Positions 8,889 through 16,876 of a stretch of DNA of 64,000 nucleotides are shown here, piece after piece. Position numbers and translations under genes: made by a program. The notes below the pieces were generated by a model. The model searched no databases and had not been told where the DNA came from. It worked only from the letters and a program-made list of their open reading frames with translations. This stretch comes from Ruminococcus sp. GTDB lineage: Bacteria; Bacillota; Clostridia; Oscillospirales; Ruminococcaceae. Numbering within the stretch: position 1 is the first letter of the stretch; each line of letters opens with the position of its first letter. The stretch is taken from assembly GCA_029062165.1 (NCBI GenBank), contig JAIDQQ010000015.1, forward strand, positions 1 through 64,000, in the 5' to 3' direction.

Positions 8889-10610
8889 ATGATTAAGAAA
8901 TTAATATTGTCGCTTATAGCGGTCACGACGGTTTCGGCGGTAGTGTGTACGGCTGTATATGCTTCCGGATACGTAACAACAAACCTTAAAGATTTAGGTG
9001 ATGCACTGCTTGGCAGAGGGGAAGTTACTGCTGAAATGGATTTGACAGGCGATAAAGTTGTAGATGTTTTTGACCTCGTCGCAATGCGTAAACAGTTCAC
9101 ATCGACAGGAGAGTTTAAAGAAAGTACAGTACCGGCTACTGAAGACTATGTAAAATATACCGGCAGAAATTACAATAACGGAAAATCCACATGGTTAGTA
9201 CAAAGCGGTTCAGCCGTGGAATTTACCGTAAATGCGAAGTCTGCCGAAGTAACAATAACAGGTGACCATTCTGTAAACAATGACGAAAAATACAGACCAC
9301 GTTATGCAATAGTAGTAGACGGCGAAGTAGTTCTTGACGAAGTTCTTAATGAGAGGTCAAAAACGGTCAAGATTTTTGACGAAAAAGTTTCACGTACAGC
9401 AGAAGTAAAAATAATACATCTTTCGGAAGCCAATAACGGAGCTGTCGGAGTATCTGAAATAAAGACAGTTTCCGATTCGCCTGTACCGGTTACACCCGCT
9501 CCGGAAAAAGACCTTTCAATAGAATTTATCGGAGATTCAATAACGTGTGCATATGGCGTTGAAGGCAAATCGGCTTATGAAAACTTCTCGACGACTACTG
9601 AAAATTTCATGAAATCATATGCGTATCTCACGGCACAGAAACTCAATGCGGATTATAGTGCGGTATCGTATAGCGGTCACGGAATCATTTCAGGCTATTC
9701 AAACGACGGCGAAATTAATACTGATAGTCTCGTACCGCCTTACTATAAAATATACGGTAGTCTTAACGATTACGCTAAGCCTTGGGATTTCACGAAGAAA
9801 AAGAACGATGTTGTAGTAATAAACCTTGGTACGAATGACTATTCATACGTAAGTAAGGATTTTGATAACAGAAGTCAGGAATACGTTGACGGCTATGTTG
9901 AATTTCTGGAAACAATCCGTGAATGTAATCCGGACGCATATATAATATGTACTATGGGTATAATGGGTGGTGCTGAAATGTACCCTCTTATTGAGCAGGC
10001 TATAAAAGATTTCACCGCTAAGACCGGCGATAAAAAAGTAACATCATATGAATCGCCGATACAGAATTTCAATGATGACGGTATCGGTTCAGACTGGCAC
10101 CCATCGGAAATCACACAACAGAAAAATGCTTACATACTTGCCGATAAAATCTGTAACGCCTTAGGTATCGAATCTGACCAGATAGGGCTTGATGTTGCTT
10201 CCGATGCGGAATATAACGTAGTTTTCGATAAGTCCACCAATGCAAATGCTGCTACATATTTTTCCGACTATGATAAATCCTACTGGATTAACGTAGTAAA
10301 TGGCGGTACTGGTAGCGATTCTATCGAAGCAGTAGTTTCCGGAATAGACCTCAAGAAAGGCGGTAAGTATAAACTTACATTTCAGCTATCCACGACGGAC
10401 GGTAAAGAAGTTCCGGTAATAATAAGAAATTCCGACAAGACGGAAAATTATTTCAGCGACACATTCACCGGTGACGGCAATAAAAAATCTTTCGAGGCTG
10501 AAATAACTATGGATACAGCTTGTAAAAATGCCGAATTTGTCCTGCAGGTAGGCGGTAACGATTCATGCAATGCCACACTGTACAACCTCAGACTTGAAAA
10601 AATTGGTTAA
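8889..10610 (+). CDS. Secreted CE2-type acetyl esterase (SGNH hydrolase) with N-terminal dockerin-like segment and C-terminal carbohydrate-binding-like domain
   Basis: Signal peptide; MDLTGDKVVDVFDLVAMRKQF dockerin half; IEFIGDSITCAYGVEG and SDWHPS (Ser and Asp/His); C-terminal beta-rich CBM4/9-like tail. Confidence 0.85.
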   Translation: MIKKLILSLIAVTTVSAVVCTAVYASGYVTTNLKDLGDALLGRGEVTAEMDLTGDKVVDVFDLVAMRKQFTSTGEFKESTVPATEDYVKYTGRNYNNGKSTWLVQSGSAVEFTVNAKSAEVTITGDHSVNNDEKYRPRYAIVVDGEVVLDEVLNERSKTVKIFDEKVSRTAEVKIIHLSEANNGAVGVSEIKTVSDSPVPVTPAPEKDLSIEFIGDSITCAYGVEGKSAYENFSTTTENFMKSYAYLTAQKLNADYSAVSYSGHGIISGYSNDGEINTDSLVPPYYKIYGSLNDYAKPWDFTKKKNDVVVINLGTNDYSYVSKDFDNRSQEYVDGYVEFLETIRECNPDAYIICTMGIMGGAEMYPLIEQAIKDFTAKTGDKKVTSYESPIQNFNDDGIGSDWHPSEITQQKNAYILADKICNALGIESDQIGLDVASDAEYNVVFDKSTNANAATYFSDYDKSYWINVVNGGTGSDSIEAVVSGIDLKKGGKYKLTFQLSTTDGKEVPVIIRNSDKTENYFSDTFTGDGNKKSFEAEITMDTACKNAEFVLQVGGNDSCNATLYNLRLEKIG

Positions 10611-10616
10611 TATAAT

Positions 10617-10648
10617 AAAATCCGTACTTTTTTGGTACGGATTTTTTA
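10617..10648. terminator. Bidirectional intrinsic terminator
   Basis: TCCGTACttttttgGTACGGA with flanking A/T tracts between convergent genes. Confidence 0.8.
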
Positions 10649-10867
10649 TTTTCTGTAGTCTTTTATGTTGGTTTGTCCTAAAATGTAATCAGTTGATACT
10701 TTGTAGAATTTTGCAAGTGTAACAATATATCTTGCCGGAATTTCACGCTCACCAGTTTCATACAATGAATATTGTTGTTGTGTTATACATAAAAGTTTTG
10801 CAATATCAGATTGTTTTAAATCCTTATCTTTTCTTAAATCTTTCAGACGTTGCAGATAATACACCAT
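10646..10867 (-). CDS. XRE-family HTH transcriptional regulator
   Basis: LKDLRKDKDLKQSDIAKLLCITQQQYSLYETGEREIPARYIVTLAKFYKVSTDYILG; start taken at the second Met. Confidence 0.88.
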   Translation of the reverse strand: MVYYLQRLKDLRKDKDLKQSDIAKLLCITQQQYSLYETGEREIPARYIVTLAKFYKVSTDYILGQTNIKDYRK

Positions 10868-11004
10868 ATACACCCCGATAAAATTATTATTCGATTAATT
10901 TTAACATAAATTGACATAAAATATAATATTTTACATCTATTTAGATGTAAAAGTGAAAATTAATGTCAAATTTGATATATAATGATTCAAAAGGTGGTGA
11001 TATT

Positions 11005-11331
11005 ATGAAAAAGATTTTATTAGTGTTTCTGTCGATAATTATGTGTCTTGCACTGTTTAGTTGTGGTGGCGGTAATGTGGATTTCAAAGACGCTGAAAGT
11101 TTTGAATCCGCACTTAATGCCGGTGAAGACCTTACCGGAAAAACGGTAACATTTACTGTAAAGGAAATCGTACCTGATAGTGCATTCGGCTATAATCTCC
11201 ATGCAGGCGAAACATTGAATTTCTGTTCGTCAAAAAATCCGAATGTGGAAGTAGGCGATACAGTAACCGCAAAAGTCAAAAGTGTATCGTATGTTTTCAT
11301 GCACTATGTAATATACTATACAATTGTGTAA
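11005..11331 (+). CDS. Small putative lipoprotein
   Basis: MKKILLVFLSIIMCLALFSCGGG lipobox; the SD-like ggtggtga supports this internal ATG over 10963. Confidence 0.75.
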   Translation: MKKILLVFLSIIMCLALFSCGGGNVDFKDAESFESALNAGEDLTGKTVTFTVKEIVPDSAFGYNLHAGETLNFCSSKNPNVEVGDTVTAKVKSVSYVFMHYVIYYTIV

Positions 11332-11465
11332 TCCGGAAATTTTCCAAAAAATAATTTGTAAATTTTTTCTGTAAGGTATTGCATTTTTATGTAAAATGTA
11401 GTATAATGATATTGCAGGGCTGTAAAAAGCCCTCCGACAGTAAACAAGCAGGAGGAATTTTAATT

Positions 11466-12329
11466 ATGTTAGTTTCGGCTACAGAAATGCTTAAAAAAGC
11501 AAGAGCTGGCAAGTATGCAGTAGGTCAGTTCAACATCAACAATCTTGAGTGGACTAAGGCTATACTCCTTACCGCACAGGAATGCAATTCACCTGTTATC
11601 CTCGGTGTTTCAGAGGGTGCAGGCAAGTACATGACAGGTTTTGAAACCGTTGCCGCTATGGTAAAGGCTATGGACGAATCACTTGGAATCACTGTTCCGG
11701 TAGCACTCCATCTTGACCACGGTTCATACGACGGTTGTTACAAGTGTATCAAGGCAGGATTCACTTCAATCATGTTCGACGGCTCACACTTCCCGATTGA
11801 AGAGAACGTCGCAAAAACTACAGAACTCGTAAACGTAGCACATCAACTCGGACTTTCAATAGAAGCTGAAGTAGGTGCAATCGGTGGTGAAGAAGACGGC
11901 GTTGTAGGTAAGGGCGAATGTGCTGACCCTAACGAATGCAAGCAGATTGCAGACCTCGGTGTTGATTTCCTTGCAGCCGGTATCGGTAATATCCACGGCG
12001 TATATCCGGATAACTGGGAAGGTCTTAGCTTTGAAACTCTCGAAGCTGTAAATAATGCAGTCGGCGAAATGCCACTCGTACTCCATGGTGGTACAGGTAT
12101 CCCCGATGATATGATTACTAAGGCTATCTCACTCGGCGTTGCAAAAATCAACGTTAATACAGAATGTCAGCTTGTATTCGCAGACGCTACAAGAGGTTAC
12201 ATTGAAGCAGGTAAGGACAAGCAGGGCAAAGGTTTTGACCCTCGTAAACTTCTTGCCCCTGGTTTCGAGGCTATCAAAGCTAAGGTTAAGGAAAAAATGG
12301 AACTCTTCGGAAGCGTTGACAAGGCTTGA
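11466..12329 (+). CDS. fba: Class II fructose-1,6-bisphosphate aldolase
   Basis: MLVSATEMLKKARAGKYAVGQFNINN; HLDHGS; EAEVGAIGGEEDG; LVLHGGTGI; caggagg SD before ATG 11466. Confidence 0.95.
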   Translation: MLVSATEMLKKARAGKYAVGQFNINNLEWTKAILLTAQECNSPVILGVSEGAGKYMTGFETVAAMVKAMDESLGITVPVALHLDHGSYDGCYKCIKAGFTSIMFDGSHFPIEENVAKTTELVNVAHQLGLSIEAEVGAIGGEEDGVVGKGECADPNECKQIADLGVDFLAAGIGNIHGVYPDNWEGLSFETLEAVNNAVGEMPLVLHGGTGIPDDMITKAISLGVAKINVNTECQLVFADATRGYIEAGKDKQGKGFDPRKLLAPGFEAIKAKVKEKMELFGSVDKA

Positions 12330-12349
12330 TTTCAAAAAATTAAAAAACT

Positions 12350-12381
12350 ATACGGATTCTGAAAAGAGTCCGTATTTTTTT
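12350..12381 (+). terminator. Intrinsic terminator after fba
   Basis: ATACGGAttctgaaaagagTCCGTAT followed by T-tract. Confidence 0.82.
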
Positions 12382-12415
12382 GTAGTCACTTTTTTTAAAT
12401 CCGGCATATAATGTA

Positions 12416-12435
12416 TCAGGGAAATATTTCCCTGA
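12416..12435. promoter_or_regulatory. Perfect 20-nt palindrome at the predicted transcription start of the DUF11 gene
   Basis: TCAGGGAAATATTTCCCTGA immediately downstream of TATAAT at 12407-12412. Confidence 0.6.
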
Positions 12436-12458
12436 AAATATTATAAGGAGGTTTTTTT

Positions 12459-13322
12459 ATGGCTACTTTCTACAATCAGGCTACATTGTCGTATAACGGA
12501 AATGTAAGAAGCTCCAATATAACAACAGGTAACATTATTGAAGTACTTTCCGCCGACAAACACGCTGTACAGGATAACTATTCCGCTGATAATGACGTTG
12601 TATACGTCATAAGCATAGTAAACAACGGAAATATGGCTTATAACGGTATCAGAATAACCGATAATTTAGGTTCATATACACCATCCGATACAGCACCGGC
12701 AGTTGTTCCGCTGACTTACGTGCCTGATTCCGTAAATCTGTATGTGGACGGCGTTAAACAGGCTGACCCTACTGTTTCTGATACTAATCCGCTTACAATC
12801 GAAAATATCAGCGTACCAGCAGGCAGTAACGCTGTTGTAATATATTCCGCAAGACCTAATCAGTTTGCACCTCTCGGCACAGACGGAAGTATAACCAATA
12901 ACGCCGTAATAAGCGGAAACAATTTCACTGATATTCCGGTAACTGACACCATAACTCCGAAGAACTCCGCTGACCTGACTATAAGCAAATCGCTTACGCC
13001 TACCGAAGTAGCAGAAAACGGTGCTGTAACGTATACTTTCGTTATCCAGAACTACGGAAATACCGCCTCTCTGTCAACAGATGACATTGTTTTCCGTGAT
13101 GTATTCACACCGGTACTCACTTCCCTTACTGCAACTTACAATGGTACACCTTGGGTTGACGGAACTAATTACACTTACGATACTACCACCGGCGAATTTG
13201 TCACCACTGCCGGACAGATTGAAGTTCCTCCGGCTACTTTCACACAAGACCCGCAAACAGGTGCATGGTCTGTACAGCCGTCTGTAAGCACTCTTGTTAT
13301 AAAGGGCAATCTTCAGAGCTGA
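12459..13322 (+). CDS. DUF11-type repeat protein, no signal peptide
   Basis: DVVYVISIVNNGNMAYNGIRITDNLG and NGAVTYTFVIQNYGNTASLSTDDIVFRDVF DUF11-like repeats; TISKSLTPTEV linker. Confidence 0.75.
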   Translation: MATFYNQATLSYNGNVRSSNITTGNIIEVLSADKHAVQDNYSADNDVVYVISIVNNGNMAYNGIRITDNLGSYTPSDTAPAVVPLTYVPDSVNLYVDGVKQADPTVSDTNPLTIENISVPAGSNAVVIYSARPNQFAPLGTDGSITNNAVISGNNFTDIPVTDTITPKNSADLTISKSLTPTEVAENGAVTYTFVIQNYGNTASLSTDDIVFRDVFTPVLTSLTATYNGTPWVDGTNYTYDTTTGEFVTTAGQIEVPPATFTQDPQTGAWSVQPSVSTLVIKGNLQS

Positions 13323-13339
13323 TTTCAGATAGTAAAAAT

Positions 13340-13380
13340 AATCTGCTATGGGAATTTATTTTCTCATAGCGGATTTTTTT
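13340..13380 (+). terminator. Intrinsic terminator
   Basis: AATCTGCTATGgGAA...TTCtCATAGCGGATT followed by T-tract. Confidence 0.78.
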
Positions 13381-13381
13381 A

Positions 13382-13410
13382 TTGACATTACTTTAAGAAT
13401 AATATATAAT
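13382..13410 (+). promoter_or_regulatory. Consensus sigma-A promoter (TTGACA-N17-TATAAT)
   Basis: TTGACA 13382-13387, TATAAT 13405-13410, 17-nt spacer. Confidence 0.8.
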
Positions 13411-13503
13411 ATTATTGATATTAATTATTTTACGGAGCAGGAAAAATTTATAATTTTAAAAATTCAGGAAAAAATAAAAAAAACATTCTGAGGTGATAAG
13501 AAA

Positions 13504-14100
13504 ATGATTATCGGCGTTGACTGCGACGGCGTACTTACTGATATGACAGCTTATATTTTTCATTATGGTGAAAAATGGTTCGGACGTAAACCGAAAAAAT
13601 GTAACTCAATGAATCCTACCGATATTTTCGGCTGTACAAGAAAACAAGAAGTCGTTTTTGCAGTGAGATTTTTTTTCACTTACTGCAAAAAGTGGAAGCC
13701 TCGTAAATATGCCCGTGCTGTACTCCGGAAACTCAAACAGGACGGTCACGAACTCTATCAGATTACCGCCCGAAAATTTGCATCAGGTCATAATCCGCTA
13801 GCCCTCTACAGCAGATATGTCTATAAAAAATGGCTGAAAGAAAATAAATTCAATTTTGACGGCATTTTTTTCTGTTCAGACCACAAAGGACCACCCGAAA
13901 AACTCAAGGGTATAAAGTATTTTTCAGCGGATATAATGATTGATGACAGACCTGATATTTCCCTTTATCTCGCTGAAAACGGCGTGAAAGTGCTTCTGTT
14001 TGATACGCCTTACAATAAGGACGTATCGCATAAGAACATAACAAGGGTTTACGACTGGAAAGACGTTTACAGAAAAATTTCACGGTTTGCGGATAAATGA
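13504..14100 (+). CDS. HAD-family 5'-nucleotidase-like protein (NT5C/5'(3')-deoxyribonucleotidase type)
   Basis: IIGVDCDGVLTDMT (DxDG), YQITAR, MIDDRPDI. Confidence 0.75.
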   Translation: MIIGVDCDGVLTDMTAYIFHYGEKWFGRKPKKCNSMNPTDIFGCTRKQEVVFAVRFFFTYCKKWKPRKYARAVLRKLKQDGHELYQITARKFASGHNPLALYSRYVYKKWLKENKFNFDGIFFCSDHKGPPEKLKGIKYFSADIMIDDRPDISLYLAENGVKVLLFDTPYNKDVSHKNITRVYDWKDVYRKISRFADK

Positions 14101-14183
14101 AAAATTTTTCAGAAAAAACTATAGACATTTTGTTTTTTTTATGTTAGAATATTATTACTACATTATAGAAAGGAAGTTTTTTT

Positions 14184-14417
14184 ATGGCTGAACTTAAATT
14201 TGAAATCACTGAAAAAATAGGCGTTCTCTCCGAAAACTCAAAGGGCTGGACAAAGGAAATAAACCTTGTAAGCTGGAATGAACACGAACCTAAATATGAC
14301 ATCCGTGAATGGTCTCCTGACCACTCAAGAATGGGTAAGGGTGTTACACTCAATGCCGACGAACTCGCAGAACTTAAAGAACTTCTTGCGAAAATTGACC
14401 TTGATTCCTTTGAATAA
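14184..14417 (+). CDS. YdbC/PC4-like nucleic-acid binding protein
   Basis: FEITEKIGVLSENSKGWTKEINLVSWNEHEPKYDIREWSPDHSRMGKGVTL is the YdbC-family pattern. Confidence 0.85.
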   Translation: MAELKFEITEKIGVLSENSKGWTKEINLVSWNEHEPKYDIREWSPDHSRMGKGVTLNADELAELKELLAKIDLDSFE

Positions 14418-14431
14418 TTACAAATCTGTGA

Positions 14432-14463
14432 AAAGCTGTACATTGTCTGTACGGCTTTTTTTA
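14432..14463 (+). terminator. Intrinsic terminator
   Basis: AAGCTGTACAttgtcTGTACGGCTT followed by T-tract. Confidence 0.8.
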
Positions 14464-14680
14464 TTGAAAATATCGTTTGTGATATAAATGAAAAAATATC
14501 CATATTTCTTTTTTTTCTTTGTAATATATGTGTATTGACTTTTTTGTTTATTTATGCTATAATGAATACTGTAAACGGCAGTAAAATATAGCAAATTATA
14601 TATAAATTCACGACTTTTTAATGTGAATTGATTTATTGAATTTATTATATCTGTCAGAAAATCGGAAAGGACTTTAATTT

Positions 14681-15664
14681 ATGAATTTGGACAATACCAA
14701 AAGTGCTAAAGAGTATATTTCTGAATCTTATTCCGCTGAACTGAAAGCAATTCAAGAAAAAGATAAACTCATGGAAACACCGTCAAGCATTATCGAAAAG
14801 GAAAAAATCGCCCATACACTCGCACTCGCTGAAGAAATCATTAAAATGGATATTCTCAATGAGGAAACTACTAAGGAATATACCGAACTAAACAGCAAAA
14901 TTCAGGACAAAAAAGACGAAATACGCAAACTTTACGGAATAGAAGTAACAAAGGACGGTTTACAGGCTGTGAAATCTGCTATGAAAACTGTTGAAGATGG
15001 TTTATCAGAATATCTGAAATCCAATCAGGAAGACTTCACAAAATCCCTTGATGAAGCTATGGAATCTGTAAAGGCTGAAATACAGTCAGCAAAAGAAGAT
15101 ACACAGAAAAAAGCAGATACTATAAATAATGAAATATCCGCCATGAAAGAAGCCGACAAAAAAGAAACTCAACGTGAAAAGGCTGAATATGACTATAATC
15201 TCAAACGTACAAGAAAACAACAGTCCGAAGCACGTGACAAGGAAATTACGGAAAGAAAAAAATCTATGTCCGCCAAGGAAGAAGAGGTCAATAGCAGACT
15301 TAAAACCGCTAAAGACGCTCTCGCTGAAATAGATGATTTACAGAAAAAAGTTGATGACATTGAAAATCAGCTTAATACCGCCCGTGCAAAAGGTGCGGAC
15401 GAAAAATCCAAGGAACTCGGCAGGGAATACGGTTATAAAACCGCTATGGCTGAACAGGAAAGCAAATTCCAGATTTCCAAGTTACAGAAAGAATACGACA
15501 GACTTAATGAAAAATATAAGGCTGTACTTTCTGAAAATGCCTCGCTCTCTGCCAAACTCGACAAGTGCAACGCCGAAAGCCGTCAGCTTGCTACAGATAC
15601 CGTTAAATCTACAGGCGGAATCAATATTCTTAATACGGAGAACGGACAGAACGGCAAAAAATAA
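14681..15664 (+). CDS. Coiled-coil protein A of an adjacent paralogous pair
   Basis: Long charged heptad-rich sequence; KELGREYGYK and TVKSTGGINILN motifs shared with the next gene. Confidence 0.75.
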   Translation: MNLDNTKSAKEYISESYSAELKAIQEKDKLMETPSSIIEKEKIAHTLALAEEIIKMDILNEETTKEYTELNSKIQDKKDEIRKLYGIEVTKDGLQAVKSAMKTVEDGLSEYLKSNQEDFTKSLDEAMESVKAEIQSAKEDTQKKADTINNEISAMKEADKKETQREKAEYDYNLKRTRKQQSEARDKEITERKKSMSAKEEEVNSRLKTAKDALAEIDDLQKKVDDIENQLNTARAKGADEKSKELGREYGYKTAMAEQESKFQISKLQKEYDRLNEKYKAVLSENASLSAKLDKCNAESRQLATDTVKSTGGINILNTENGQNGKK

Positions 15665-15690
15665 TCTCATGAAAGGATATTATAACGCTT

Positions 15691-16818
15691 ATGGTTACAG
15701 ATAAAAACACCAAGCAGGAAATACTTGACGAATATAAACGTCTCGTTGCCGAAGCTAAGGCTAAAAAAATAACCGTTCCGGCTGATGCAAAGGGCATTAC
15801 AAGCAAAAACAACAAGACCGAAATGCTTAATGCTGTCAGATTACTTGAAAATGCCGTTTCAGCTAAACCGGTTGTGGTAGTGGTTGATACTCCTGTGCCA
15901 CCTGCTCCGAAGTCAACTCCTGCACCAACTCCCACACCAAAACCGACACCAGCTCCGGAAAAAAATAAAAATACTGCTGTTACCGAACCGAAACCAAAGG
16001 AGGATAATGATTTGAGTTACTTGAATCAGGAAATCGTCGAAAAAATACAGGCTCTTGATACCGCAAAATCTCTTAAAAAGACCGAATATAATAACATTCT
16101 TGCAGTCGAACAGGAACTTGTAAAATTCGTTGAAATGATAAATAAAATGAAAACCGCCGGTCTTGTACAGGCTGAAACGCAGAAATCCGCAACCGAAAAA
16201 CAAACAGAAACTATCGAAAAAATGAAAGCCGATGCCGAAGAAGCTAACAAGGTTTTAATCGAACAGGCAGAAGAAAAACATACTCAACTTGAAACGGAAA
16301 TCGCCGAAAATAAAAAGAAACTCGAAAATGAACGTGCTGTAGAAGAAGAGGCTTACAGTTACAAAATAAGCGAGGAAAACAAAAAAGTTGATGACGCTTG
16401 GAGTGACGAAGTTGCTAAACGTGAAGAGGCTATAGCAGTAGTTGAGGAAAATATTTCCGCACTCAATGCCGAAATAGATTCAAAAGCCGTACTTAAATCT
16501 GAACTCGAAGCAAAACTCGCTGAACTTCCGGAACTCATTAAAAAGGCTCAGGAAGAGGGTGCAATCGCCAAAGAAAAAGAACTCGGCAGGGATTATGGTT
16601 ATAAATCGAGTAAGGCGAAAAAGGAAACCGAAAACAACGTACAGGCACTACAGGAAGAAATTGAAATGCTCCGTAAGGATTTCGAGGACGCACTCGCCGA
16701 AAAACAGGCGATTCAGGCTAAACTTGATAAGGCTTACGAACTCAATAACGCCCTCTATATGCAGACAGTACAGTCAACAGGTGGCGTAAAAATTCTTAAC
16801 AATTCCGATAAATCATAA
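15691..16818 (+). CDS. Coiled-coil protein B of the pair, with Pro-rich (PTPTPKPTPAPE) linker
   Basis: KELGRDYGYK and TVQSTGGVKILN motifs; same direction, 27-nt gap to gene A. Confidence 0.75.
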   Translation: MVTDKNTKQEILDEYKRLVAEAKAKKITVPADAKGITSKNNKTEMLNAVRLLENAVSAKPVVVVVDTPVPPAPKSTPAPTPTPKPTPAPEKNKNTAVTEPKPKEDNDLSYLNQEIVEKIQALDTAKSLKKTEYNNILAVEQELVKFVEMINKMKTAGLVQAETQKSATEKQTETIEKMKADAEEANKVLIEQAEEKHTQLETEIAENKKKLENERAVEEEAYSYKISEENKKVDDAWSDEVAKREEAIAVVEENISALNAEIDSKAVLKSELEAKLAELPELIKKAQEEGAIAKEKELGRDYGYKSSKAKKETENNVQALQEEIEMLRKDFEDALAEKQAIQAKLDKAYELNNALYMQTVQSTGGVKILNNSDKS

Positions 16819-16824
16819 AAAAAC

Positions 16825-16857
16825 AACTCCGGAACTTCTTACAGCTCCGGAGTTTTT
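16825..16857. terminator. Intrinsic terminator
   Basis: ACTCCGGA...TCCGGAGT followed by T-tract. Confidence 0.8.
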
Positions 16858-16876
16858 GTATTATGCGTGTTAAATT
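16852..16876. repeat. Copy 1 of a 25-nt sequence GTTTTTGTATTATGCGTGTTAAATT
   Basis: Identical to 35612-35636. Confidence 0.85.
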
